This document shows positions 1 through 8,367 of a stretch of 64,000 bases of DNA, piece by piece. Position 1 is the first letter of the stretch. Each line of letters opens with the position of its first letter. Both the position numbers and the translations under genes were made by a program. Origin of the DNA: Synechococcus sp. WH 8101 (GTDB taxonomy: Bacteria; Cyanobacteriota; Cyanobacteriia; PCC-6307; Cyanobiaceae); assembly GCF_004209775.1 (NCBI RefSeq), contig NZ_CP035914.1, forward strand, positions 682,001 to 746,000. Direction: 5' to 3'. The notes under the pieces were generated by a model. The model did not search any database, was not told the DNA's origin, and worked only from the letters and a program-made list of their open reading frames with translations.

Positions 1-1167
1 GTCCCCGCCCTTGTGGAACGCGCCCGCTGGCTGCACACCCGGTCTGTTCCCTTGATCCTGTTGGCGGGGGGTGGTCTGCTCGCCACCGGCAATTCCGGTG
101 GGGCGGCCGGCCTGTTGCAGTTCGATCCCGCCAGCGACTGGCAGTTGAGCTGTTCGCTGCTCTACGGCGCCGTGCAGCGAGATGCCCTCAACCTCGGCGT
201 GGTGCTCAAGCGTCCGGAGGTGAGTGATGGGATCGCCCACAGCCGTCAGCTGCTGATCACCGAAGCGGTGCTGGAGCGGCTCGGCCAGCGATCTCTCGCC
301 GGCATTCACCCGCTCGACGACACCACGGTGGAGGAGTTGGCCCAGATCGTGGCCGGCTTCCGATGCCGCCAGCGCCCATTCGGGCTCACGGCGTTCCTGC
401 CCCTGCTGCATGCGCTGGATCTGGACCCGTACATCGTTGATGACCTGGAGCCGATGCATCCCTTCGGCTGGCGGGGCATCATTCGCGGTGAACGGGTGGA
501 ATTGGGCGGTCCCCGGCTGCTGCAGTCCCGGCATCTCCGCCACGATCCTTCCTTCGGACGCCATGCCGACCAGACCTGGATCTATGTGCTCCGCAGCGGC
601 CGGCTGATCGGTGCGATCGATCTCCGGGTGCACCTCTCCAGGCGTTTGATCCGTTCCCTCAAGCGGATTCAGCGGATGGGGATCGGGATCCGCTTGCTGA
701 TGGCGTCAGATCTGCAGCTGGCGGATCTGCTCTGTCAGCGCCTCGATCTGCCCGCTGAGGCCGTTGTCGTGGCACCGGAACCGGAGCGTCAACTCGCCCA
801 AGTGAACCGCTGCCGCAAGGCTGGGCCGGTGATGCTGCTTGGCGGTGCCGATGCTGATACGCCCCTGATCGCTGCCGCCGATGTGGGCATCACGATGGTG
901 GAGTCCCAGCCTCAGGTGAGTCAGTCGGTTGCCGATGTGATGATCGCCGCCCGATGCATCGACCGGCTGCCCGCTGCGATTGTGCTTTGTCGTCGCTCCC
1001 ATGGCGATCAGGCCGGTCAGGCAGCTCTGGTGCTGCTGCCCCATCTGTTGGTGGTGCTGGTGAATCTGGTGCTACCGATTCACCCCCTGCTCGCGGTGTT
1101 CCTGGTCGACATGCCGATCCTCACCAGCGAGCTGCTGCTGGTGAGGGCCGGACGTCAGCGTCGCTGA
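1..1167 (+). CDS. Partial P-type ATPase-like protein lacking catalytic motifs (C-terminal part)
   Basis: The reading frame is open at base 1, so the gene is cut by the window edge; 388 codons are seen. It aligns by eye with the C-terminal half of the intact ATPase at 5490-8012: a membrane segment with FD near codon 41, an N-domain-like GWRG..RGE stretch, a P-domain and a final hydrophobic pair. The catalytic residues are gone. Where the intact protein has VVFDKTG this one has QLLITEAV, with Thr in place of the phosphorylated Asp. TGD is replaced by ASD and GDGIND by GGADADT. There are no internal stops, so it looks maintained rather than decayed. The stop lies one base from the stop of the convergent DUF5132-like gene. 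I infer a pseudoenzyme partner or scaffold. Family placement is fairly secure; function is unknown. Confidence 0.7.
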   Translation, partial: VPALVERARWLHTRSVPLILLAGGGLLATGNSGGAAGLLQFDPASDWQLSCSLLYGAVQRDALNLGVVLKRPEVSDGIAHSRQLLITEAVLERLGQRSLAGIHPLDDTTVEELAQIVAGFRCRQRPFGLTAFLPLLHALDLDPYIVDDLEPMHPFGWRGIIRGERVELGGPRLLQSRHLRHDPSFGRHADQTWIYVLRSGRLIGAIDLRVHLSRRLIRSLKRIQRMGIGIRLLMASDLQLADLLCQRLDLPAEAVVVAPEPERQLAQVNRCRKAGPVMLLGGADADTPLIAAADVGITMVESQPQVSQSVADVMIAARCIDRLPAAIVLCRRSHGDQAGQAALVLLPHLLVVLVNLVLPIHPLLAVFLVDMPILTSELLLVRAGRQRR

Positions 1168-1168
1168 G

Positions 1169-1483
1169 TCAGGAGCGGCTGCTGCTGATCGAGGTGGTGC
1201 GCTTGGCCTTGCTCTGCTCCAGGTCGGCTTTGGCTTCCGCCAGCAGATCGGTGAAGCTCTCACCCACTTCCGAGAAGCCCTGGCCGATCCCCCGCAGCAG
1301 GCCACCCGTGCTGTCGGCGAGGCGGATGCCCAGCTTGAGCCCCTGCTTGGTGATGGCGCGGCCGGTGTCGCCGATGGAGCGGCTGACGCGGTTCTCGCCG
1401 CCACCCACAGCCTTGACGGCGGGGGCGATGGCCACGAGGGCAGCACCGAGGCCCATGGCGATCAAGAGTTCTAGTTCAAACAT
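1169..1483 (-). CDS. Small DUF5132-like membrane protein, paralogue A
   Basis: This 104-residue protein starts MFELELLIAMGLGAALVAIAP, a short hydrophobic N-terminus, followed by an amphipathic region (RSIGDTGRAITKQGLKLG) and a charged, helical C-terminus (FTDLLAEAKADLEQSKAK). It is clearly paralogous to the protein at 8009-8347: same length class, same MFELE start, same Gly/Ala-rich segment, same acidic tail. I place both in or near the DUF5132 family from memory. The gene is convergent with the ATPase-like gene ending at 1167. It probably sits in the membrane beside a P-type ATPase, but no activity can be assigned. Confidence 0.65.
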   Translation of the reverse strand: MFELELLIAMGLGAALVAIAPAVKAVGGGENRVSRSIGDTGRAITKQGLKLGIRLADSTGGLLRGIGQGFSEVGESFTDLLAEAKADLEQSKAKRTTSISSSRS

Positions 1484-1570
1484 CGCGGGTCAGAAAACAA
1501 CCATCACACCCTGATTGCAGCATGAAAGGGGCACGTCGTCGCGTGTTCCGGGCATAGCCGCAGCTGTTTG

Positions 1571-2164
1571 TCAGCTGGCGCTGACCGGGCCAAGCCACTC
1601 AATATCGCCTTTCTCCAGGGTGTAGCAGGCGGCTTCGATCCGCAGGGTTCCCTCCGCCACCCTGGAGCGCATCAGCTCACTGCCCTGGAGCAGACGCCGG
1701 GCCGCCACCCGGCTGTTGGCCCGGAAGGCCCGATCCAGCTCCGAGCCCACGCCTTCCTCATCGAGGCCGCTGCGGATGTTGAGCACCAGGTCCTGCAGGG
1801 CCGGGGTCATCGCTTCTTGGGGGGTGCAGGCCGCGGTCACCGCGCCGCAGCCTTCATGGCCCATCACCACGATCAGCTGCAGGTTGAGCCCCAGCACGCC
1901 GTAATCCAGGGAGCCGATCGTGTCGGTGAAGCTTGTGTTTCCTGCCGTGCGCACCACATACAGGTCGCCGAAGCCGGCGTCGAAGAGCAGCTCCACCGGC
2001 ACGCGCGAATCGGAACAGCTCACCACCGCCGCCAGCGGATGCTGGCCCTCCACCAGCTGGTGGAGCCGATAGGCAGAGGAGTGGGGGTGACGGGATTCCC
2101 CCGCCATGAAGCGGGCATGGCCCTCCTGAAGCATCTCCAGGAGTTTCTGGGGGTCATGGTGCAT
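1571..2164 (-). CDS. Beta-class carbonic anhydrase
   Basis: This predicted 197-residue enzyme interconverts CO2 and bicarbonate. The zinc-site motifs of beta carbonic anhydrases are present: CSDSRV near residue 50 (zinc Cys and the Asp-Arg pair) and GHEGCGAV about 60 residues later (zinc His and Cys). Length is normal for the family. I chose the ATG giving MHHDPQKLL; the frame stays open 15 codons further upstream, but those residues are not family-like. No signal peptide is seen, so the protein is probably cytoplasmic. It lies between a DUF5132-like gene and the HTH gene at 2288, inside the P-type ATPase block and away from any carboxysome genes in view. Confidence 0.93.
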   Translation of the reverse strand: MHHDPQKLLEMLQEGHARFMAGESRHPHSSAYRLHQLVEGQHPLAAVVSCSDSRVPVELLFDAGFGDLYVVRTAGNTSFTDTIGSLDYGVLGLNLQLIVVMGHEGCGAVTAACTPQEAMTPALQDLVLNIRSGLDEEGVGSELDRAFRANSRVAARRLLQGSELMRSRVAEGTLRIEAACYTLEKGDIEWLGPVSAS

Positions 2165-2287
2165 TGCTGGCCGAGGGGAATCACGCGCGTTGGCCGCAGG
2201 GTGGCACAACAGACCCGATTCTGTTGTTGTCTGTTTCGGCCATTGGCTCGATCATGGCGGCCAAAGACCTGCTGGCCGGTGTCCCCC

Positions 2288-2809
2288 ATGAGCGAAGAAC
2301 TGGTGCCTCTCGCCAAACTGGAGACCGATCTGGGTCTGTCGCGGGCCGATGTGCTGCTCCTGCTGCATCGCCTCAAGCTTGAGCCGGTGCGTCGTGGCCT
2401 GCGCACCTATGTTCAGGCCGCTGATGTGGCTCAGCTGCTGGCCGCTGCGGGGGCTGGTGATGCGGAACCGGTGGCGGCCGAGCTGGTGCTTGACCCCGTC
2501 GGTGTGGAGGCGTCCTTGCCCGTGCCAACCGGAGATCGCGACTGGAGAAAGGCGGAGCTCTACGCCGATCTGAGGCTCTTCCGCGAGCGGCTCGACATCC
2601 TTGAGCAACTGGTGCGCACCGGCATTGAGGTGGAGAGTGGTGAACTCGCCGACCTGTTGCAGCTCAAGCGGCTGCCCTCGGTGGAGTCCCTGCCGGAAGG
2701 ACCTGGTTTCATCCGCCGTGGTCTGCGCTGCCAGAGGATGCAGCGTCCAGGTCAGCGGGCGTCCTGGCGCTTGTTTCGCGATGGCAGCGGGTGGCCGGAT
2801 GCGGCATAA
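2288..2809 (+). CDS. Small HTH protein, possible regulator of the ATPase block
   Basis: From the ATG at 2288 this gives 173 residues. Residues 5-50 (LAKLETDLGLSRADVLLLLHRL then a basic RRGLRTYV and a second helix) read like a MerR- or excisionase-type winged HTH. Residues 95-125 are helical and charged (WRKAELYADLRLFRERLDILEQL), a possible dimerisation helix. The frame continues upstream, but that part is antisense to the carbonic anhydrase and is rejected. The gene is divergent from the carbonic anhydrase with a gap of about 120 bases, and its last 58 bases overlap tail-to-tail with the ATPase-like gene ending at 2752. Regulation of the neighbouring operon is inference. The family is not identified. 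Confidence 0.7.
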   Translation: MSEELVPLAKLETDLGLSRADVLLLLHRLKLEPVRRGLRTYVQAADVAQLLAAAGAGDAEPVAAELVLDPVGVEASLPVPTGDRDWRKAELYADLRLFRERLDILEQLVRTGIEVESGELADLLQLKRLPSVESLPEGPGFIRRGLRCQRMQRPGQRASWRLFRDGSGWPDAA

Positions 2810-4914
2810 CCCGCCGTCTGCACGCTCAGAATGTTGTTGAGCTCCGCCAGCAACATCGGCAGGTCGTAGAAGAGGATCGCTTGCATCGGAGCGATCCAGC
2901 CGGTGGCGGTGATCAAGGCGGTGGCGATCTGGGAGCCAGTGATCAGGCTGAAGTTCCCGGTTTCCGCCTGTTGCAGTCGCCGGCTCATGGTCACCAGGCG
3001 CGGCAGCCAGGAGGCATTGGTGGGGATCATCAGGTCGCAGAGCCGCGCCACCATGAGGCTGTCGTCGGGGGTGGTCATGCCCATCGACACGTCGGCCTGC
3101 TCCAAAGCGGCCAGATCCTGGAGCAGGTAGCCCATGTAGGCGACCCCGTCTCGGCCGTTGCCCTGTAAGCGACGAATCAGGGCGAGGCGTGCTTCGGCAT
3201 CGCAAGCACCATGCCGCTGGTCATCGGGGAGCTGCAGCGCTTCAGTACAGGTTTCCAGCTGGTCATCGGGAAGCGACGACACCACATGCAGGCGGATGCC
3301 GAGCCGGTTGAGCATCTCTGCAGCCTCCAGCCAGTGGTCATCCGGCAGGAACTCCAGCACAATCCGCCCGATGGAGGCACCATTACGGCTCACCCGCAGG
3401 GATGTCAGCAGATCGTCGGGCCGTTCCGCTTCGATCACCACGCTGTCGCCGGCACGGGTGCGCAACCTGTAACGACTCCCTTCCGCCTCGATCGCCACGG
3501 AGGTGATCGCCGTTGGCGTTTCGATCTCCTGCAGCTGCCGGGTCCAGATCGCCATGCCATTGATTCCGCTCAACCAGCTTTGAATGCCGGCGAGCAGGCG
3601 GAGCAGCTCTCCTTTGATCGGGTTGGTGCCCGGGGCCGCTTCTTCCTTCAGTCGCATGCCGCCGGCCTGATTCAGGCAGCTCTGGGTCACCACCAGATGG
3701 CGGATGCGTCCCAGGCTGCTGAGCACATTCGGGTTGCGGATCCGCACCTTGTGCAGGGCCAGATCGGCCACGGCGGTGAGCCTGGAGGCGGTGACGCTGT
3801 CGCTCCAGTTGTGCAGCGGGCTGAAACGGAGCGCCGCCAGGGCAATCTCCCCCGATCCCCGCGCCAGCATCACGCCGCCACCGGCCAGCAGCAGCGGACT
3901 CATCCAGTCGGAGAGTCGCTGCAGGCGCCGATCGAGCACACCGGTTTCGATCCGGCTGCGGTCGTGCTGTTCGTGCAGCAGGGCGTAGGTGGGATCGCTG
4001 ATCAGCGCTTCGCTCAGTTCGAGAGTTCCCTGGCCGCGGATCACCAGAGAACCGGTGGGAATCACCTCGCCCCGCTTCAGCCAGCGCGGATGCCAGTGGC
4101 CGTTGATGCGGCGATTGCTCACCAGCAGACGGCCCGACACCAGCGTCGAGCGCAAGGGGCAGAGCTGCTGGCCATGAATCAGGTAGTGCTGGCCCGGTTT
4201 GGCCTCGGCCAGGGGGATCGGATCGGCCGCACTGTCTGGCGGTTGCAGTTGCACCACCCGGCCGAGACGAGCCAGCAGGCGGTCGCCATCCACAACGTCT
4301 TCATCCGGTTGCATCACCCCCTGGACGGCACCGGTGGCATCGTGAATGCCCAGGTCGGTGAGGGTTTCGCGGGGCAGACCCTCCAGCAGCATGGCGGTGG
4401 AAAAGCCCAGCTCCAAGGTCTCCACATCGAGCCGGCCCTGCCGCAGTTGCCGCAGGGCGGCGTTAATCCTGGGCCAGAGCAGCAGGGAGGAGAGACCCAG
4501 CAGCAGGGTGAGCGGCAGGGGGGTGATGGCATCGATCAGGAGGATCGAGGCGCAGGAGAGACCATGGCGGATCAGGGGCCGTCCGGGTGCGAACAGCGAC
4601 TGTTCCGGATCGGCGAGGTCGAGGCCGCTTCCAGGGAGCGGGGGCGTCAGTGCTCGCTCCAAGAGCGTTTTCAGGTCGCGCCGATGCTGCGGTGGGTAGT
4701 GGAGGCAGATGCTTCCCGCCAGGGGATTGATCCGGAAACCGCGCAACCAGTGACAGCTGCTCAGGGTGAGCCGGCAGTGGTGCAGCAGGGTGGAGTCGAG
4801 CCGGTTGCTCGCCGGTTCCCCGACGGGGTTCAGGCCATGACATCGCACCCGCAGCCGCCCGGGCAGGTCGCTGACCTGGGTCCAGTGCCGGGAGTGGGCA
4901 AGGTCGGCAACCAC
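2752..4914 (-). CDS. Full-length P-type ATPase-like pseudoenzyme (720 aa)
   Basis: The architecture matches a P1B ATPase: N-terminal HMA-like fold (residues 15-90), membrane pair (115-150), A-domain region, second membrane pair (335-365), P/N-like region and a C-terminal pair (655-695). The catalytic residues are replaced. TGES becomes INGHWHPR (270-277), DKTGT becomes VVTQSCL with Thr410 at the Asp position, and GDGIND becomes MGYLLQD (594-600). No frameshift or stop occurs in 720 codons. It is the last gene of a tight minus-strand set after the intact ATPase and the 182-residue protein, with a 30-base gap and a GTG start. I infer a non-hydrolysing partner of the intact ATPase. Substrate is unknown. 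Confidence 0.8.
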   Translation of the reverse strand: MVADLAHSRHWTQVSDLPGRLRVRCHGLNPVGEPASNRLDSTLLHHCRLTLSSCHWLRGFRINPLAGSICLHYPPQHRRDLKTLLERALTPPLPGSGLDLADPEQSLFAPGRPLIRHGLSCASILLIDAITPLPLTLLLGLSSLLLWPRINAALRQLRQGRLDVETLELGFSTAMLLEGLPRETLTDLGIHDATGAVQGVMQPDEDVVDGDRLLARLGRVVQLQPPDSAADPIPLAEAKPGQHYLIHGQQLCPLRSTLVSGRLLVSNRRINGHWHPRWLKRGEVIPTGSLVIRGQGTLELSEALISDPTYALLHEQHDRSRIETGVLDRRLQRLSDWMSPLLLAGGGVMLARGSGEIALAALRFSPLHNWSDSVTASRLTAVADLALHKVRIRNPNVLSSLGRIRHLVVTQSCLNQAGGMRLKEEAAPGTNPIKGELLRLLAGIQSWLSGINGMAIWTRQLQEIETPTAITSVAIEAEGSRYRLRTRAGDSVVIEAERPDDLLTSLRVSRNGASIGRIVLEFLPDDHWLEAAEMLNRLGIRLHVVSSLPDDQLETCTEALQLPDDQRHGACDAEARLALIRRLQGNGRDGVAYMGYLLQDLAALEQADVSMGMTTPDDSLMVARLCDLMIPTNASWLPRLVTMSRRLQQAETGNFSLITGSQIATALITATGWIAPMQAILFYDLPMLLAELNNILSVQTAGYAASGHPLPSRNKRQDAR

Positions 4915-4944
4915 AGCTGAGGAGAGTGCACGTTTGGAGGCGCT

Positions 4945-5493
4945 TCAGTGCGCTGAAGCGATGAAGGGGCGCCGCAACAGAAAGGCCAGTTCGATCAACC
5001 AGGCCGCGAGCAGCAGCAGCAGGGCGCCGGGAGAGAGGGGGAGCAGCAAGCCGGGGACCCCGATCAGGATCAGGCTGAAGGCTGTGAGGGTGAGAAGCAA
5101 ACTGAGGGAGACGGTCATCAGGTTGGTCAGGCCACCCAGCAAGGCCACAAGCCATCGCCAACGACGCTCAGGCCTCTGGCGCAGCGGCGTGGCGATGTTG
5201 CGTAGGGGAATCGTGATCACCTCCGGTGCCGGCGCTGCGGCGCCGATCTCCTCCAGCGCGGCCACCAGAGCCACGGCCGCCGGTTGCCAGTCTTGATCAT
5301 TGCTGGCACTGATCCCGGAGATCACTACCGATTGGGCAAGTGGATTGAGCCGAAACCGGAAGGGTGTTCCCGTGAGCCTGACCCGCAGGGTGTCGGCGAG
5401 GGCCGACCAATCGATCGGCTCCTCAAACCGGAGGGAGTAGCGCCGACGCCCCCGGCCGCGATGACGAAGCCTGAGGCAGTCGGCAGCACTCAT
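4945..5493 (-). CDS. HMA-like domain plus two membrane helices
   Basis: This 182-residue protein has an N-terminal alpha/beta domain (residues 1-95) resembling the HMA_2-type fold that also begins the ATPases here. It has the basic RHRGRGRRRYSLRF start and strands around VVISGIS, but no CxxC metal motif. Residues 118-175 form a hydrophobic hairpin (LTNLMTVSLSLLL, then LIGVPGLLLPLSPGALLLLL). Its ATG overlaps the stop of the intact ATPase (ATGA), so the two are probably translationally coupled. The pseudo-ATPase follows 30 bases downstream. A membrane subunit or adaptor of the ATPase is the simplest reading, but this is inference. Confidence 0.65.
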   Translation of the reverse strand: MSAADCLRLRHRGRGRRRYSLRFEEPIDWSALADTLRVRLTGTPFRFRLNPLAQSVVISGISASNDQDWQPAAVALVAALEEIGAAAPAPEVITIPLRNIATPLRQRPERRWRWLVALLGGLTNLMTVSLSLLLTLTAFSLILIGVPGLLLPLSPGALLLLLAAWLIELAFLLRRPFIASAH

Positions 5494-8012
5494 GCGGCAG
5501 CCAACGCCTCGGGCACATACACCTTGCGGCGCTCGCAGTAGCTCCAGCTGTGGCCATCGGGATCGTTCTCCCGGCTCCAGCGGTGCAGTTCACCCTTGCG
5601 ACGCAGAGAACTCAGCTGTTGATGGCTGGTGCCAAGCCGCTTGGCCAGTTCCCTGGCGCGCAGGGGCTGGATCGCCGTTTCGGAGTCGGCGACCTCCGTT
5701 GTGGTGCTGGCGTCGCTGCGGCCAGGGCGAGCCTTTCGCACGCCGCCGGCCTCCAGTTCGGGTAGGGGTTCCGGGCGGAACTGCAGCGTGCGCATGGCAT
5801 TGCCCGCTGCCACCAGGGAGGAGCCGTTGTTGATCAAAACGGCGGCCACCGGTCCGAGGGGGAAGAAGGTGCCGATTACCAGGGCGGTGAGGTTGGGCAC
5901 TCCCACGATGCCGATGTTCTGGTTGATCAGGCGGAAGGTGCGGCGGGATAGGTCCTGGGCGGCGATCAACCCCGACACCTTGTCGTTGGTGAGCACGATG
6001 TCGGCGGTTTCACGGGCCAGATCACTGCCGGATGCGAACGACACCGACACATCGGCGTAGGCCAGGGCGGCGGAATCGTTGATGCCGTCACCCACAAACA
6101 CCACCCGACGTCCCTGCTCCTTGAAGCTCTTCACCAGCTCGGCCTTCTGGTCGGGCAGCGCTTCGGCGTGCACCTCTTCGGGATACAGGCCAAGGCGTTC
6201 GGCTACGGCATGGGCCACGGTTGCCACATCGCCCGTCAGCATGTGGGCTTCGATGCCGCGACGATGCAGCTCCTGCACCAGGGCCTTGCTGTCGGGCCGC
6301 AGCTCATCAGCGGCGTGGAACACGGCCGCCATGGCGCCATCCACAGCGAGATACACAGGGGTGGAAGCGTTCAGCTCGGAGCGCTCAGGCAGCTTCGGCT
6401 CGCTCAGGCCTTCCTCATGCAGCAGGCGAGCGTTGCCGATCAGCACCTGATGTCCGTCGATCACGGCGGCAACACCACGGCCGATGCGGTAATCCCAGGC
6501 GTCCGGGCTGACACCCGCCACGTCTTCGGCTGCAGCGAACTGAATGATCGATTCGGCGATCGGGTGGTTGAGACCCTGCTCGGCGCTGGCGGCGAGGCGA
6601 ATCAGTTGTTCCCGGGAGTAGGCATTGTTGAGCACATCCAGGTGAACCACCGAGGGGTGACCCTGGGTGAGGGTGCCGGTCTTGTCGAAGACCACCACAT
6701 CCACATCATTGAGCAGCTCGAGGGCGCGGCCGCTGCGGATCAAGAGGCCCTGACTGCCGGCTCGGGTGAGGGCCGCCATGATCGCGGTGGGCACCGACAC
6801 CCGCAGGCCGGTGCCGAGGTCGAACATCAACAGAGAGGCCGCCTGGGCCAGGTTGCCGGCACTCAGTAGTAGGGACACACCGGCGAGAGCCAGGGTTGGC
6901 AAGACGAACCGGTTGGCAATCCGCGCTGCCACATTGCCCACTCGCGTGTCGAACACCGGAGCGGAATCGATCATCGCCGTGATCTGGCCGATCCGGGTCT
7001 GCTCACCCACGGCGGTGGCGCGCATGATCAGGGTGCCTTCGAGAAGAATGAATCCAGCCAGCACCTCATCGCCGGCTTCGGCATGGCGTGGCACGGATTC
7101 ACCGGTGAGCTTCACCACATCGAAGCTCACTTCTCCCTTCTCCACCTCTCCATCCACAGGAATGCTATCGCCGGGATAGAAGATCAGACGGTCGCCAGCG
7201 ACGACTTCCGTACTGGGAATCACCTCTTCTTGACCCGCATCATCGAGCCGGCGCACATCGGCCTGCAGGCTGGCAAGCAGATCGGTGCTGGCGGAATGGG
7301 CAATGCGCTGAGTCGCGTCGCGAACGGCTTCGCCGCCCTCGATCATGCTGATCATCAGCGCTGGACCCGTCAGGAAGCCCTCCAGGCTGTGGATCGTCAC
7401 CGCCAGGGCATCGAGAGCATCCACATTGATGCGGCGCTCTTGGCGCAGGCCGTCCCAGGCTCGCTTGAAGCTGAGGCGTGCGGCCACCAGGATGAAGGCG
7501 GCCACCGCCAGGGGAGGCAGCGAGAGCGGACCCGCCAACAGGGCCAAGGCCAGTGAGCTCACCGGCAGCACAATCCGGGAGGGAACAAACGGTTCCTCTT
7601 CATCACCCCCAGCGTTTTGCTCCGCCGGGCTCGCCGGCGTGGCATCAATCGCCACTTCGTCGAGACGATGATCACCGCTGCGGGGCAGCTGCTCGAGCCA
7701 GGCTTGAAGCTGCTGCTCATCCCAGCTCTTGGCCGTTGGGGCCAGTTGCAGCACAAGACAACCTCCGATGCGGTTGTGGCGAACGCTGCTGATCTCAGCC
7801 TGAGACTCGATCCATCGGGCCAGGCGCTGGCTCTCAGAATCGGTGCTGGGCAGGCGCAGACGTAGGCGCGCGCCGCAGCGGTGCACGATCTGGATGTCGC
7901 TGGGATGCCAGGGGGTCAAGGCCCTGGCACTGGGAACGGCCTTGAGGCCGGATCGATGTCCGTTCGGTGACGGGCTATCGACTGCAATGGAAACTGCCAC
8001 TGATGCCGTCAC
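5490..8012 (-). CDS. P1B-like P-type ATPase without CPx motif, with C-terminal HTH-like domain
   Basis: This 840-residue protein is a catalytically intact P-type ATPase: TGES at 303-306, DKTGTLTQ at 443-450 (phospho-Asp 443), HP at 483-484 as in heavy-metal ATPases, TGD at 593-595 and GDGIND at 641-646. Residues 38-110 form an HMA-like domain without CxxC. The membrane motif that is CPC, SPC or TPC in metal pumps is here FDLGTG (397-402), so the substrate is not predictable. Residues 785-840 look like a cyanobacterial HTH domain ending in DPDGHSW, which is unusual on a transporter. It starts at GTG inside a GTGA overlap with the DUF5132-like gene and is followed by an ATGA-coupled membrane gene. 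The predicted pump and its neighbours form one operon. Confidence 0.93.
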   Translation of the reverse strand: MTASVAVSIAVDSPSPNGHRSGLKAVPSARALTPWHPSDIQIVHRCGARLRLRLPSTDSESQRLARWIESQAEISSVRHNRIGGCLVLQLAPTAKSWDEQQLQAWLEQLPRSGDHRLDEVAIDATPASPAEQNAGGDEEEPFVPSRIVLPVSSLALALLAGPLSLPPLAVAAFILVAARLSFKRAWDGLRQERRINVDALDALAVTIHSLEGFLTGPALMISMIEGGEAVRDATQRIAHSASTDLLASLQADVRRLDDAGQEEVIPSTEVVAGDRLIFYPGDSIPVDGEVEKGEVSFDVVKLTGESVPRHAEAGDEVLAGFILLEGTLIMRATAVGEQTRIGQITAMIDSAPVFDTRVGNVAARIANRFVLPTLALAGVSLLLSAGNLAQAASLLMFDLGTGLRVSVPTAIMAALTRAGSQGLLIRSGRALELLNDVDVVVFDKTGTLTQGHPSVVHLDVLNNAYSREQLIRLAASAEQGLNHPIAESIIQFAAAEDVAGVSPDAWDYRIGRGVAAVIDGHQVLIGNARLLHEEGLSEPKLPERSELNASTPVYLAVDGAMAAVFHAADELRPDSKALVQELHRRGIEAHMLTGDVATVAHAVAERLGLYPEEVHAEALPDQKAELVKSFKEQGRRVVFVGDGINDSAALAYADVSVSFASGSDLARETADIVLTNDKVSGLIAAQDLSRRTFRLINQNIGIVGVPNLTALVIGTFFPLGPVAAVLINNGSSLVAAGNAMRTLQFRPEPLPELEAGGVRKARPGRSDASTTTEVADSETAIQPLRARELAKRLGTSHQQLSSLRRKGELHRWSRENDPDGHSWSYCERRKVYVPEALAAA

Positions 8013-8347
8013 TCCACCGTTACTTCGGTGGTCGCAGTCGAGGCTTTGCTGGCCTTGGCCGGAGTGGCAGCACTGTCGTCGCTGCTCTGCATTTCATGGC
8101 GGGCTTCCGCCACCAGATCGCCGATCGATTCGGCCGCTTCAGCGGCCCCCTTGGCCACGCCTCGGGCCGCTGCACCAGCCGCACCGGCCACGGTGACGCC
8201 CAGCTTGATGCCGCTCTTGGCCATGGAGCGACCGGTGTTGTTCATGGAATCGCCGAGCTGGGGATTGCCAAAGCGTTTGACCATCGGCGCCAGGGCCACC
8301 AGGCCCGCTCCTACGCCAAACGCCAGAACTGTTTCCAGTTCAAACAT
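8009..8347 (-). CDS. Small DUF5132-like membrane protein, paralogue B
   Basis: I chose the ATG giving MFELETVLAFGVGAGLVALAP (112 residues), because it matches the start of the paralogue at 1169-1483; the frame stays open 34 codons upstream. A hydrophobic N-terminal segment is followed by KSGIKLGVTVAGAAGAAARGVAKGAAEA and an acidic helical tail (ESIGDLVAEARHEMQ). It is the first gene of the minus-strand ATPase operon, and its stop overlaps the GTG start of the ATPase. The repeated pairing of this family with ATPase-like genes in the window suggests it belongs to the same membrane complex, possibly as a small subunit. Function is unknown. Confidence 0.72.
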   Translation of the reverse strand: MFELETVLAFGVGAGLVALAPMVKRFGNPQLGDSMNNTGRSMAKSGIKLGVTVAGAAGAAARGVAKGAAEAAESIGDLVAEARHEMQSSDDSAATPAKASKASTATTEVTVE

Positions 8348-8367
8348 GAATCCACCAGCCATCAACG

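Noticed and set aside
1568-2287. Upstream extension of the HTH gene
   Set aside because: It covers the carbonic anhydrase in antisense; the family-like part begins at 2288.
2752-4914. Dead ATPase as an ordinary pseudogene
   Set aside because: No frameshift or stop in 720 codons and normal codon use.
3211-4920. 569-codon plus-strand ORF antisense to the pseudo-ATPase
   Set aside because: Product is Gln/His/Gly-rich without motifs, as expected for the antisense of a GC-rich gene.
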